Assembly (NCBI RefSeq): GCF_000143415.4
Contig: NW_003314304.1
Span: 699,102-763,101 of the forward strand
DNA from: Selaginella moellendorffii
Lineage: Eukaryota; Streptophyta; Lycopodiopsida; Selaginellales; Selaginellaceae
Reading direction: 5' to 3'
Length of the DNA: 64,000 nt
The position numbers and the translations under genes are program-made. The notes under the pieces are model-generated. The model had not been told where the DNA came from. It was given only the letters and a program-made list of their open reading frames with translations, and did no database searches. This document shows positions 43,601-55,574 of the stretch, one piece after another. Within the stretch, counting starts at the first letter, position 1; each line of letters opens with the position of its first letter.

Positions 43601-44970
43601 CCTTCCTTGTCAGGAAGGTCCTTCTCGCGAAGCTCCTGCCAACTGAGAAGATACGCTGCCAACGATGCCATCCCCGGCCATGAAGGAGCAGTAAATGGTA
43701 GAGGCGACGCACCAAGCTTCATCAGCTGCTGACCATTAAATACGCCTGGAGTGATCTCCCAGATGACAATTGTAGAAGGATTGCCGATAGGCACTCCTGC
43801 AACTATCAAGGAGCCAGCGTCGTTGACGAGAACATCTGCAGCATAGATTCCACTCGGCCCAGCTCCTAAAACACCTCTGCTTGACGAGTACCAAACTGGC
43901 GTAGAGGAGTCTTTGAGAGGCGACTGCCGCCATCGGAGTTGCACCACACCCGACGATAAAACGATGCAAGCACAAAGAAAATTCGGCCATTTAGCTGCAA
44001 GTTAGCGAAGGTTAGCGCGAGACGAACTTTCGAATGTAAACTTTGATCACCAGAGATTGTAGCTTGACGTGCTAGGAATCTTTCCTCAAACAGTGGTGAA
44101 GTTCCAGAACCGGCATCCGTCCATTGGTACTGAAAACATAGTTTAAAGCTAAGCCGAGAAAGGATAACTCTGAGCTCACCGAATACTGTGGAGTGATCCA
44201 TTTCGTGACAACTGCTTGATCTTGCCTCCATTCGTGCTCACAATTCCAGCAATTAAATGCCCGTGCCACATTCAAGGGGCCCTGAGGAACAATGTATAAA
44301 CAGAAGGAAAGAAAGAGAAAGAAAACATACTTTGGATGGTTGAGTCCAGATAGTCACTTTTCCACGAGAATTCACCACTAAAAGCGCCCGCTCGCAGCTG
44401 GGAGGAGACCACTCGATGAAGGCGATGGAATCACAAGGAGTGTCTACAGCACAAGAGAAAAATAAGAGAGAAAAAGTAGATTCTTGGAAGAACAAACAGT
44501 CGCAAATTCACTCACCAGCAACCACGTTGAAGATCGCGTGCTCCGTGGGCCTCTCAGGATCGACGACATGGACTGGGATCCAGAACGTAGGCTTCTGCCG
44601 AGAACTAGGAAGCCAGAATTTTCATCTCGAGAGAGAAACCATCACACATACCCTGGATCTCTCGCACAAGTCTCCGTGGCGCAGGCGATTATGTTCGTTT
44701 TCCCACACCAAGCGGCGGCACTGCTGCGAAATTTCAAGCATCAATCGCGAGTCAGGGATCGCATTCCCTGCCAGAGCAATGTTCTTGCCTGAAAGATTTG
44801 AAATCCGGGAACTTGATCCTCCGCCGCTGACTGAAGGGCTGCGGATGCAGCGAGAGCTGGAGGATTGTGCTGCTCTCGTCATCGCCATCAGCTGCAGCTG
44901 GATTCTCCTCCTCGCCATCGCTGCCCTTGTCGCCAGTGGCTGGAGGAGCCGCTGCCGGGGCGGGATCCAT
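40616..44970 (-). CDS. MED16: Mediator subunit 16 (SFR6-type)
   Basis: This is a large, apparently intact multi-exon gene. From the ATG at 44970 the exons read MDPAPAAAPPATGDKGSDGE, WCGKTNIIACATETCARDP, IEWSPPSCERALLVVNSRG, WNCEHEWRQDQAVVTKWI, GVLGAGPSGIYAADVLV, NFSAYVSPEA, RFSGHGGEVAVALLGGEVH, FWWSLVTQLDWWDAIAYSQS, LDSDFHSLP, ALDRIKCRMLEG, VVLDLASHFLTRLRRYASF, FPGIPAVRLIGDCYFLHKL, GSGNAGQGYT, PRPRGADAAGLLMRELELHP, LWPRKRRFAERDAACG and SCPMCGGHWVRVV. The order and wording match plant MED16/SFR6, a tail subunit of Mediator needed for cold-, defence- and hypoxia-related transcription. The N-terminal half is WD40-like, and the end has paired CxxC motifs (CMRC, CPMC). Intron 1 uses a GC donor. 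A Pro/Ala-rich insert lies in the middle. Confidence 0.95.
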
Positions 44971-45046
44971 TTCCTAGCTACCAAGAACCCTAAAATCCTG
45001 GCATTATTTACAAACAGGGCCTTTCTACCTTTACTGTTATTAACTT

Positions 45047-48000
45047 CTATCTGGGAGGATTCTTACACTTAGTTCTTCCCAATGGTTTCTTCTCGATCCC
45101 TGTCAAGGATTTGAGTATGGACGATACGCTCTGGAGTTGCGATTTAGCGTCTGCGAGCTTCTTCTCGGCCGAGATTTTCTGTGCGGCAGCGCCCAAGTAG
45201 AATCTCTCCAAGTTCCTGCGAGAGACAACCGTGGAATGAACTCTCTCTCTGGAAGAACTCTATGAAATTGAAGAGAGCTTACTTGCGTTCCGCGTCTACT
45301 TTGCGCTCCAGGAGCTGCTTGACGTGATCCAGTCGACGTAAAACCAGGGGTTTTGAGCGAGCAACGTCGTCGGCCGAGACCTTGCAAACCAGCTTGAGGA
45401 CGTCGACAGCCTTGAAGAAGATCTCCTCCTTGTTCCTGGAAAATGCAAACGTTTCGAGCGTGGTCTGAGACGAGCAATTGTTACCTTGACATCTGGAGCT
45501 GCTCTGCGACCACTTCCAAAGAGGTTGGAGTGTTGAGAATGGTCGTAGCGAGAGCTGGATAGCGTGCCAAGTTGCCGAGGATGGACAGTGCGTGCTTTAA
45601 AACCTGCTCGTGCGGAGTGCTCCGGTTGGTTGTTTGAATCAGCTGGACAATCTTTCCGATTGCTCCGCCTTCCGCGATGCGGTCGCAGCAGTATTTCGAG
45701 TGACGAGTTGCTACGTCTGCAGCAGTAGAGTTTCCAGTTGCCGAAGTCAAGAAAAGTCGAGGAAGAAAGAAAAGAGTTACCTATAGTCGCACATATGTGA
45801 AGAATGCTGCTGACAGTTTTAAAACTCAGGAGCAATGCAAGAGCCTCGTTCAGGCGATTTCCAAGAGTCATGTTGCAGTCGACAGTTGCCGCAGCGTACT
45901 GAATGCGCAGTCGCAGCTGATATAGCTCGTTGGTTTGTACTTTCCGCGTATTGTAACCTTTCCAAAAGGCCTGAGACAAACTCACGTTATACCGGGGAAA
46001 GCATAGAAACTTGTACCTGAATGAGAATAGCAGAGGAAAGGATCTTCTTGAGCAGAGTGCGAGCTTTCCATCCACGATAACGTGATTGTATCGTAGTCGC
46101 GGCCTGCTTTCTCTTATGAACGTGTGCTGCTTCATCGGATCCAGTGCGCTTCCTGGAACAGAATCCACGCCAATAGGATTGCAAAACTGTTGCAGCTCCG
46201 TCCAAATTTCTAGACGCTTTCTGAAAACAAACAGTTAGCTCGTTACAAACGCTCCATTACGTACCTTTTTACTTGTTTGTCTCGCCTTCCAGCATTCGTA
46301 AGCGGCTTGTGCAATGTTAGCAGCCTCCGCCTTCTTCCTCTGAACGTGTTTTTTCCATCTCGACTGTATTCTCCTGGCTGCTGAGTTCACAACAAAACTT
46401 CGGGTCGCCAACCAGCTTCTGAAACAAGATTGGATGTGGGAAGCCGCGAGCTTAAGTCGCAAATAGCTTCTTTGAGCTCTTCGTCGTCTGTAATGGGCTT
46501 CAAGAAGGACCACCGCGTTCCTGTACGAGCTAAACCTTTTCTGAGCAGCATATCTCCTGTAACATTTTTGAATCAGAGTCGCAGCTCCCGTCCAGTTCGA
46601 TATCCGTTGTCTCACCAAGAAGCCACGAAAAACTGCCTGTATCTTGGTCATCTTTTCCTGTCTGCGCTCTAGAATCCGTCTCCACTGCTGTTGCACAGAA
46701 ACAACGCGAGCCTTGAGCAAAGCGTATGAGCTACGATCGACATAGCCCCTCCATGATGCTTGAATTCTTCGAATGCTGGACAAAGTCGTCTTCAACCGCT
46801 TCTGTTGATCCCAACGCTTATAATGTGCCTGAATTACTGTTCCTGCAGCGCGCCTTTTCTCGGAAGTTCTTCGATCGACCACAGCGCGCCGTCTCTGCTC
46901 GATTCTTCTAACTGCGCATTTTGTCAACACGAACGTTTTGCGAGCTACAAAACATCTCCAAGCTGCCTGGATAGTAACTGCACCATCGACAATTTTCCTG
47001 TAGTTCTTCCTCCATTTCCAGCCCCTGTAATTTCCCTGGATAACTACTGCTGCAGCTCGTTGTTCACGGAACTTCCTGCATTCCAGTGCAGCCGCCACTT
47101 TCCTGATGAACCACCTTGTCCGCACATAAGCTCGACGGGCTCTAAAGCATTTCCATGCAGCCTGGATGGTAACTGCACTCTCGATCATCCTTCTGTACTT
47201 TCTCGTATGAGTCCAGCCCCTGTAACTTGCCTGGATAACTGTGACTGCAGCTCGTTGTTTCCGAAAAGTCCTTTTGCTCAACACTGCTTCCCACCTTTGT
47301 TCGATCTTTCTAACGAGGAGTTTTGTGAGGAAATACCTCCCGCGAGCAACAAAGCTTCTCCATGCTGCCTGAATTTTAACTATACAATCAGCCACCTTCC
47401 TGTAACGTCCTCTCTGCGTACTTCCTCTATAAAATGCTTGTATGCGCAACACGGCGTTTGTTATTCTCAGCGTAGACGCTTCTTTTCTTGCTTTAAGAAA
47501 ACTTCGCCATGTCTTTTGAATAATCGTGGCAGCATCGATCTTACGCTTAAGGGACTTCCGAAAGAGAAACCACTTCCAGCAGCACTGAATCTTGCATGCG
47601 GCTAGCCTGGCATTAGTGTATATTCGTCTCTTTTTCCAGCCTCGATAACAGCATTGGATACGTATCGCTGAATCATCCAGTCTTTGGATTTTCGTCACCT
47701 CTGAGTGAATACAAATCATAAGCGAAACAGAATGCAGGTTATTATGAATGAACTGACCTTCTGATTGAAGTGCATCCTTCAGCACCTGCAGCCAAAACTA
47801 TCTCATTGTTGTTCAAAACTCAAACAAACACAAATTTTGCAACCTGGAGATCCTCGCAAACAAGCTTTGAGAACATTAGTGCCAAGAGAAAAATCGCATT
47901 TTTCTCCATCCAGAAGGAATTTATGGCGCCACCATTACAACATTCTAGCACCTGGAATTGACGCAATTAGCTGCAAGAGGAACTGGCGACATCGTCAAAT

Positions 48001-50433
48001 ACAATACCTCTTGCAAAAATCCCATTTTCTTAGTCACATTATACAGTATTTGAAAGTGACAAGGACATCCATTGGACTGTCAAGGAACACCGATTGTTAG
48101 TGAAGAGAAATTGTTACGAATTTGAAAGTTATGACCTCTGGAGAGGGCTCGAAGGCTTCTACAGGCAAACATGCCGGAAGATAAAAATTGATAAGGTAGC
48201 ATGACGCGCGTTCAATAAAAAAAGGCGTCTTGAAGTTTTGTAACTCGAAACCGTATGATTTGCATATCATCTGTAAAAAGAAAAAACTCCGTTCACAGTT
48301 GTCTAGAATTTGATATACCTTTCCCCATTTCAAAAGAAGATCAGAAAAGTTCAAAGACGAATAATCAACTGGAAACTGCAATATCATCATTGTGAGAAAA
48401 CAAAGTACTGCATCCATTAAGTACCTCGGAGCTTTTGCATTCTATGCGAACAATTTCTTGTACAAGCGCCTCCTTGCTTAAAAGATGTGGTATCTGCAGA
48501 CGCAGCAGTTAGGAAACCAAGAATCGGCAGCGGAAGTAAAAACCTGCACTTGGATTAGAGTGTTCCAGGCAAGGGCGAGCATTATCTCATGGTCCCCGTC
48601 AACAATAAAATCCGCAGAAATTGCGTATCCATGTTCGTCTTCGAGAGAAACTCCAGCTCGAGAAAGGATTTCAAGCGCAACGTCACAGTTATGCTTTTGC
48701 CGTTTCCTAAGCGTTGGCGGTAGCTGGATTTTCTGCAGTCACGAGTAAAGTCAGAGAAACTTACGAGCACCAACCAACCTTTACACCGGAAGTGTCGCCC
48801 GATATTACTTGTGCTAATCTGCACAGTCGAACGCCATCTTGAAAATCTTTGAAACTTGTAATTTGAAAGTTGAACTCGATCAAAGGAGTCTGTAAGAAAC
48901 TCCATGTCAGTCAACGATCAAGGAAACAGAAAGCTAAAACCTGGAGATGAATCAACCGATAGCCTACAGTGCTCAGATGAGCCATCAGATCTCCTTCTCC
49001 ATGCATAGCGTTTTTTAAAATATCTGATAGCGCGCAGTTTACTGGTGAGCAGGCTCTATCATTTTGCTTACCTTGCAATGCCTGACGGCTCGACTTGATC
49101 ACCGAATCTCTACGAAACAAAAGGATTGATCCGCCATCGAGGCCGTCTATACCACGGTCGTTTTGTAGAGCAGTTTGACACTTGAGTCGATCGAGTACTA
49201 GAACCAAAATGAGTAGCCGTTTAAGAGTTACCCGTCCAAGAGCCTCGAGATAACCCTGCCGATATAGTCCTTCAACAGTTCTGCGAGACAAAAGTGTCAA
49301 TGTTGCAGAGTCGAAACATCACTTACTTGTTGGTTGAGTAGCATTTTGCAATTCCAGCATGGACAAAAAATTCCTGCTCGAGCATGCTTTCTAAGTATCT
49401 CGCGTCGTTATTGTCAGCGTCGCTTCCGAAACTCAAGCCGAGTACGATATAAAGCCCCAGCTTAAGCCACGGCGGAGAAAAGCCCAAGAGGACATCGACG
49501 GCTTTCTTCCGCAGTCCGACGTCAGCAAGAACAGCACAGCCATCTTTCATCCTCAATTTTCCGTCATCTATACGCTGATAAAAGAAAAAGAAAAACGAAA
49601 GAACTAAGTTACAATCTCACATTCGATCTTCATACCTTGCCTACTTGAAGCATGATGGAAATAATCTCCTCTCGACATACTGGATCAAACTGCGTGCTCA
49701 GACGTTGCCGGAAACTTGATAGAGTAAACAGTGTTCGCAGGCTATCATTTTCCTTTCCCGTCAAAGCACTTCCTCTAGCTTCCCCGTTGGATCTGAAAGA
49801 CGTTGCTTGCTCTAGTCCTGTGTCCAAGTTTCCCGAATCATTCTTTTTAATCTCCTCCAAGTTGCCAACTTGTGGTGTCACTACACCAGCCTTCTTTACC
49901 GCCTGTTCCAGAACAAGATTGAACCAGCTCACGTAAAGCTTTTCCTGCGACCGTAGCGAGTTCTCTCTCTTCGCGACCATTGCTTCAGGATAGTCGACTG
50001 GCTTGTTTTTCTTCTTTCCGGACAGAGGTGGCCGCAAGACCGCTTGCTTCGATCGGAGAGGCTTGGAAGCTGTTCGTGACGACGTTTTCTCAAAGTCGAT
50101 CGACGGCGAGTAAGGGAATAGAACATTATTTTGCCTGTTGCTTGCCTTCAAGGGTGTGATTTGCGACGACAACGAGCTCCGCAAGCGTGGGGGCAGCAGT
50201 GGTCCAGGCGGGAGGGAGACACAAATGATCTTGCTATGAAAATTCTCATCGTTCTCGCACGCCTGTGGAGCAGCTTCTTTCGGCTTATCAATCTGCGTCT
50301 TGTCAGCGCGAGAAATCCTGCCCCTGGTGGACACATTCCCGCCCGGCGACGTGAAAACCAGCGGACTCTGGCACCAGAGGATGAAATCCGCGTCGAGCCT
50401 CGGATCTTGGCGCTTGGAAACCGGCGTATCCAT
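45047..50433 (-). CDS. ASPM-like protein: CH domain, IQ repeats, armadillo-like tail
   Basis: The start is at the ATG at 50433 (MDTPVSKRQDPRLDADFIL). The first exon is a basic low-complexity region ending in KLYVSWFNLVLEQAV, followed by a region with a calponin-homology domain (TVEGLYRQGYLEALGRVTL, DILKNAMHGEGDLMAHLSTVGYRL, QDGVRLCRLAQVISG). One long exon (about 46260-47750) carries many IQ motifs (AVTVIQASYRGWTHTRKYR, VTIQAAWRCFVAR) for calmodulin binding. The 3' exons form an armadillo-like tail (HALSILGNLARYPALATT, EVVAEQLQMSRNKEEIFFKA). This is the plant relative of Abnormal Spindle/ASPM; it binds microtubules and organises spindle poles or the phragmoplast. Exons are joined by short introns. 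The stop (45047-45049) lies 76 bp from the MED16 start on the same strand. Confidence 0.92.
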
Positions 50434-50698
50434 CAAATCCCTCTAAGTTCCCCTGATTCGCAGTCACATATCTCCTGATTCTCCAAAAGGAGAGAAATGG
50501 ACCTCTAGTACCTCACAGATGCGATCGTCCTCCTTCGATCGCCATCGCCATCGCTTCTTCACAATATGACCGTTAGACCTAAAACCGCAGCCGTTCGATC
50601 TACTCTGCCAATCGAACGGTCCAAAATTCGAATGTTTGGGTTTAACCAGGAATATGCTTAAATAAGATATATACGAAGAATATACTCGTCATTTGGAA
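50434..50698. other. Intergenic spacer and ASPM leader
   Basis: This 265-bp spacer should hold the ASPM promoter and the 3' end of esterase A. A CG-rich stretch (gatcgccatcgccatcgc) is the only visible feature. Confidence 0.4.
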
Positions 50699-51692
50699 TC
50701 AAAAGAGGGTCACAATGGACTGGACTAACGCATTGGGCATGGAGAAAAATGGGGAATGGTCTGAATTGAGCTCCAAAACCTTGAGTGGAGGAGTCTGCTT
50801 GATCATCTCCTCCTGGATTTCCAGTGGAATGGTTTTGTCCTTCTTAGCTTTGATGTAATAGCGAGGAACTTTGCCATAGTTTGCAACAGTGAAGCTCACA
50901 GTGGGATCAAAGTATGGGAATGGTTTTAGTATCGACTTGGCAAGAACAAAGTCCTGGAATTCAGCTGTTTTAGAAACTTTGTTTGAAGCTCCTGATAGTT
51001 ACCTGTGGAGGAGATCTCTGGTATAGCATTTCTCGGGCATGCTCGGGCTTAAATGAGCCAGCAGTAACAGAACCATTTCTAAACGAAAGTGTGAATTTGT
51101 CTCCAAGTCCTTGCGCGATCTTTCAATGAGATTTAGATTCATTAGCAAGCAATCTAAGATCCAAAGTTATGGATGCTTACCTTGTTGTAAATGCTAAGGG
51201 CTTGAGATCCATTGCTAGGGAGCATAATAGCAGTAACATAAACAGCTCCAGAGATTTTCTGGGGGAATCTTTCCATAGCATATGTAAGAGAAATTCCCCC
51301 TAAACTATGTCCGACCAAGATCACCTGCAAGAATGATAGAAAATTAACGGGAACTTCTCAAAGTATACCTTGTCGTTTGCTGGCAAAGACTCGAGCAATT
51401 CGATCAAAGAGACAGAGTAAGCCTCCAGGCTACCGACGGTTTTTGCATCCACGCCGTTGGTCCCAGCGCTGGTTAAATCCACAGCATCCACACTGTGGCC
51501 CTCTTGTTCCAGCTTGTGTGTGACTTTGTACCAACACCAGGCACCGTGGCCAGCTCCATGAACTAAAACAAAATGGAGCTTCTTAGGAACCTTTTGCTCT
51601 AGTTTGACACCATGGGCGACCAAAACATCACAAGATGAAATGTAATAGAGCACAATCCAAGTGATGAGAACGATCAAACTATGATCAGACAT
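50699..51692 (-). CDS. Methylesterase (MES/SABP2-like) A, secreted
   Basis: Four exons (51692-51369, 51324-51181, 51119-51003, 50953-50699), all introns in phase 0, total 279 residues. A hydrophobic N-terminus (SLIVLITWIVLYYISSCDVL) predicts secretion. The MES signature FVLVHGAGHGAWCWYK, the nucleophile motif VGHSLGG (Ser115), the acid-site region KAKKDKTIP and the His motif LNSDHSPFFS give a complete Ser-Asp-His triad. Relatives hydrolyse methyl esters of salicylate, jasmonate or IAA, or act as hydroxynitrile lyases or lipases; the substrate here is unknown. It is the left-most member of the cluster and the only one with a GTNGVDAKTVGS variant. Confidence 0.92.
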
Positions 51693-51782
51693 TGTAAATT
51701 CTGTACAGGCATTTAGGCTTTAGCAAGGTTTTCTATGCTGGCTAAAAAATACAGTGTTCCTCGTGCATGTCGTCAGTTGGCT

Positions 51783-51812
51783 TTGACTGCCACATAGGGT
51801 ATTATCTTGACT
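51783..51812 (-). promoter_or_regulatory. W-box cores upstream of esterase A
   Basis: Two TTGACT motifs (51783-51788 and 51807-51812) lie 91-120 bp upstream of the ATG at 51692, reading on the plus strand. Confidence 0.45.
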
Positions 51813-51849
51813 TTGTTTGAATCATTGAATTTACATGATAGAATGAACT

Positions 51850-52690
51850 AAGCTCTTGTGCTTTAAGAAAAATGGAGAGTGGTCTGAATGAAGCTCTAGA
51901 ACCTTAGCGGAGATGTCTGTTTATCATACACTCTTGACTGTCCAGTGGAATGGTGAAATCTTTTGTGGCTTGATAAAGTAAGGAACACTTCATAGTTTGC
52001 TGCGGTGAAGATCACGGTAGGGTCAAGAAACGGGAATGACTTTAAAATTGATTTGGCGAGGACAACATCCTGTAAGTGATTTCAAAGATGGGAATCATGA
52101 AGGAGAATTGAAATGATGCATTCTTATCACCTCTGGAGGAGATTTTGGATATAGAAGTTGTCGAACGAACTAGCAGCAGGTATTGAAGAGGAGCCTTTAC
52201 GAAATAGAGGTGTGATATATGCTTCTAAATCATACAAATCTCCCATGGCTTAGTGTTAATTACATGGCTGTAGTTTAGTTAATAATAATATGATTCAGTA
52301 CCTTGAATTGCATTAAGCGCAGTTACAAAAAAAGATCCAGCAACTCTCTTGGAAACTTTCCATGGCATATGTAAGTGAAAGACCTGTGAAATCACCTCGA
52401 TATCTCATACAGTTTACAGAAAATGAAATATGTGTGATTACCTTTTCCTTTGAAGCAGTCGGACCAAAGAATCCGATTAAGTCTCCAACTTATCCACTGT
52501 AAGTACATCCATACCAGTCGTTGCAGCGCTAGTTAAGTGCAGCGGATCCACTTTGTGGCCCTGTTCCGCAAGCCCTTGTGTGTACCGGATTCATGGTTGC
52601 TTGCTTGTGCGAGGATAGCACAGGTGTGAGGAGAATCAAAGAGATAATGAGGTGAACCATTTGAGCTATACAAATTTTGCCACTATAGAC
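51850..52690 (-). pseudogene. Methylesterase pseudogene B
   Basis: It is collinear with gene E: exon 4 pieces (LAKSILKSFPFLDPTVIFTAANY), exon 2 pieces (LSLTYAMESF) and exon 1 pieces (GHKVDPLHLTSA-like) are readable but interrupted by deletions and stops. The GAGHGAW and GHS sites are lost. Its promoter block (52735-52775) and the TTGACT/TTGACA motifs at 52808-52818 are still recognisable. Confidence 0.88.
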
Positions 52691-52877
52691 GAACCGTATA
52701 GAAGAACCTTGTGGAAGAGCGTAGAAAAATCGGGTGAACTATATCATCACTAGTCGTTCAGAAGTCATTGTTGGAAAAGACTTCTAATTTTTTTTTACTG
52801 GAACATTTTGACTTTGACACGGACTTCTTAAAGATGTACATTACATTATTACATGCTTTTAAATCCTCATTATACGA

Positions 52878-53847
52878 TTAAGCCAGAGACAATAGCAGCT
52901 TCACTAACGCAAGTGGGGTGGAGAAAAATGGCGAGTGATCACTGTCAAGCGTTAAGACTTGGAGTGGAGGGTTCTCGTAAATCATTTGCTCTTGACGTGC
53001 CCGTAAAATCGTTCGATCCTGAAGAGTTTTGATGAAGTAACGAGGAACATGTCCATAGTTGGCAGAGGTGAAGTTCACAGCAACATCGAACAGCGGGAAT
53101 GGCTTAAGCAGTGATTTCGCCAAAACAACATCCTACTTACAGTACGTAAAAGTATCTGTTAATGAAAACTTCTAAGCTTTGTTTGTTTACCTGTGAAGGA
53201 GATTTTTTATATAGCACTTGTTGGGCGCGGTCTAGTTTAAATGCAGCAGCCGAAGGTACCGTGGAGCCATTTGAAAATATCAGTGTCAAGCTGCCGGGAG
53301 TTCCCTTTCATAATGAAAGCGACTAAAATAAAAAAACTAACAATCAAAATAATTACCGGCTGGTTGAAGATCTCCCGAGCCCGAGTTGCATTGTGAGAAA
53401 ACATAAAAGCAGCGAGATAAACAGCTTTGGAGATTCGGCTAGGCATTTTCTCCAAGGCGTATGTAAGCGTGATTCCTCCCGAGCTATGGCCAACCAAGAT
53501 CACCTGAAAGTTTCAATAGAAGCGAGAAACTCAAATTCCCCCAAAAAACTTACACAACTTACTGTGTCATTCACGGACTCAAGCATCTGGATCAAGGGAG
53601 CCGAATACCTCTCCACGCTACCAACGGTGGTAGCATCGACACTGCTCGTTCCAGCACTGACCAAATCCAAGGTGTCCACTTGGTGGCCAGATTGTTGCAA
53701 TGCATTCGCGATTTTGTACCAGCACCACGCACCATGGCCAGCTCCATGAACAAGAACAAAATGGTGTTTCTTGGCATCCACAATTTTACCAGAGACTGGG
53801 AACTGGAGAAGAAAGAGAACAACTATGCCAAGAATGCCGCAATCCAT
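52878..53847 (-). CDS. Methylesterase (MES/SABP2-like) C, secreted
   Basis: Exons 53847-53563, 53503-53357, 53304-53191 and 53132-52878 join in phase 0 to 266 residues. The ATG at 53847 begins a signal peptide (MDCGILGIVVLFLLQFPVSG). The family core is HHFVLVHGAGHGAWCWYKI. The nucleophile elbow reads VGHSSGG (Ser102), with Ser in place of the usual Leu/Met after the nucleophile. KTLQDRTI and TLDSDHSPFFS complete the triad. Intron 3 ends in the unusual acceptor context TGTAAGTAG|GATG, the same as in gene F, of which it is a close paralogue. Confidence 0.92.
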
Positions 53848-53984
53848 CCCATAGCCCTGTTGATCCAAGAAGCAATCTGAGTCTTACAAAGATTGTTTAA
53901 GTTGAAAAACTTGCGAGTATATAAGAATATACTTTATTCGATAGCGAGTATTTTTTAACCTTAGGTATATTCGTTTGTGGAACT

Positions 53985-54400
53985 GATAGTTAGCTTACCT
54001 GTGAAGGAGATCTGCATTTCTCTGGTGCTCTAGCTTAAATGAGCCGGCAGTAATTCCAAACAAAAGTGTCTCCAGGTCCTTGGGCGATCTTTCAATGAGA
54101 TCTAGATTCAGTAGAAGCAATAGATGCAAAGATATAGATGCTTATCGAAGGGGCCAAGTAGTTTTCCAGGCTACCGACTGTGGTTGCATCCACGCCGTTG
54201 GTCCCGGTGATCAGTTAAATCCATAGCGTCCACCCCCTCTTGTTCCAGCTTGTGTGTGACTTTGTCCGGTTCCATGCACTAAAAGCTTTCTGAAACTTTT
54301 GCCCATGGGCGATTAAAACATCACAGGATGAAGCGTAATAAAGTGATGAAAACGATCAAACTATGATTAGACATCAGGTATTTTGTAATAAGCCGGCCTA
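53985..54400 (-). pseudogene. Methylesterase pseudogene D (gene A-like fragment)
   Basis: Pieces of exons 1 and 3 resembling gene A can be aligned (gttgcatccacgccgttggtccc, ggcgatctttcaatgagat, gtgaaggagatct). Exon 2 and exon 4 are missing and the frames are broken. Confidence 0.82.
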
Positions 54401-54433
54401 GAAATACAGTGACTGCCACAAGCTTGACTTTCT

Positions 54434-55414
54434 TTACTTTTTGACAAAATCTTTGACCACTGACATGATAGAGTGAACTAAGTTCTTGGGCATTGAAAAA
54501 AATGGAGAGTGGTCTGAATGAAGCTCTAGAACCTTTTGCGGAGGATTCTGCTTGATCATGTCCTCTTGACGTCCCAGTGGAATGGTGCGATCTTTCGTGG
54601 CTTTGATAAAGTAGCGAGGAATACTTCCATAGTTTGCTGCAGTGAAGCTCACGGCAGGGTCAAGAAACGGGAATGGCTTTAGAATCGATTTGGCAAGGAC
54701 CACATCCTGTAAGTTGGAGAAAGATTACAAAGGAGAATTGACAACAGTAAAATTTATTACCTCTGGAGGAGATTTTTGGTACAGAAGTTGTCGAGCAAAC
54801 TGTAGCTTGAACGAAGAAGCAGCAGGTGTTGAAGAGGAGCTATTACGAAATAGAGGTGTCATATATTTTTGTAAACCTTGAGTAATCTGTAATATAGAAT
54901 TATAAAATAGTAATAATTATTATTATTATAGTACCTGGCTGTAAGCTCCCCGAGCTTGAGTTGCATTCGAAGATAGCATAAGCGCAGTTACGAAAAAAGA
55001 TCCAGAAATTCTCTCTGGAAACTTTTCCATGGCATATGTAAGTGAAAGACCTGCTAGACTATGCCCAACTAAAATCACCTGGAAATTACACTTTACAGTC
55101 ATTCCTTGATAAAATAGATGTGTTACCTTTTCCTTTGATGGAAGTGATTCAAGCAGTTGAACCAGAGGACCCGAGTAAGTCTCCAAGCTATCCACTGCAA
55201 GTGCATCCACACCACTCTTTCCAGCGCTGGTTAAATCCAGTGCATCCACTTTGTGGCCCTGTTCCTCAAGCTCTTGTGTGACTTTATACCAGCACCATGC
55301 TCCATGGCCAGCTCCATGCACTAGAACAAAGTGGAACTTATTGGAATCCTGGGTACTTGCTTGTGTGAGGATAGCACATGCGAGGAGAATCCCAGAGATA
55401 AAGAGATGAACCAT
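54434..55414 (-). CDS. Methylesterase (MES/SABP2-like) E, secreted
   Basis: Exons 55414-55127, 55078-54935, 54886-54761 and 54706-54434 join in phase 0 to 276 residues, starting MVHLFISGILLACAILTQAS (signal peptide). The signature FVLVHGAGHGAWCWYK, VGHSLAGLSL (Ser103), KATKDRTIP and LHSDHSPFFS is complete. Compared with gene G it has an extra C-terminal VKDFVKK. It is the inverted close paralogue of gene G. A strong W-box cluster and a promoter block shared with G and B lie just upstream. Confidence 0.92.
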
Positions 55415-55470
55415 TTGTGCCACTAATGTATAGAAGAACCGTATAGAAGTAGAAGAGCGTAGAACAGATG

Positions 55471-55573
55471 GGTGAAATATATTGTCACCAAGTCGTTCAG
55501 AAGTCTTTGTTGGAGAGGACCTCTAGTCTTTTTGACTGTCACTTTTTGACTTTGACTTACTTGACTATTGACT
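55471..55573 (-). promoter_or_regulatory. Conserved promoter block and five-W-box cluster of esterase E
   Basis: 55471-55505 (ggtgaaatatattgtcacca followed by agtcgttcagaagtc on the plus strand) is conserved upstream of genes E, G and B. Beyond it, five TTGACT cores sit within 42 bp (55532, 55546, 55552, 55561, 55568), 118-159 bp upstream of the ATG at 55414. W-boxes are WRKY binding sites. Confidence 0.65.
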
Positions 55574-55574
55574 G

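Noticed and set aside
46760-47605. Plus-strand frame of 281 codons inside the ASPM IQ exon
   Set aside because: It is antisense to about 15 IQ motifs; its Cys/Pro-rich text has no independent support.
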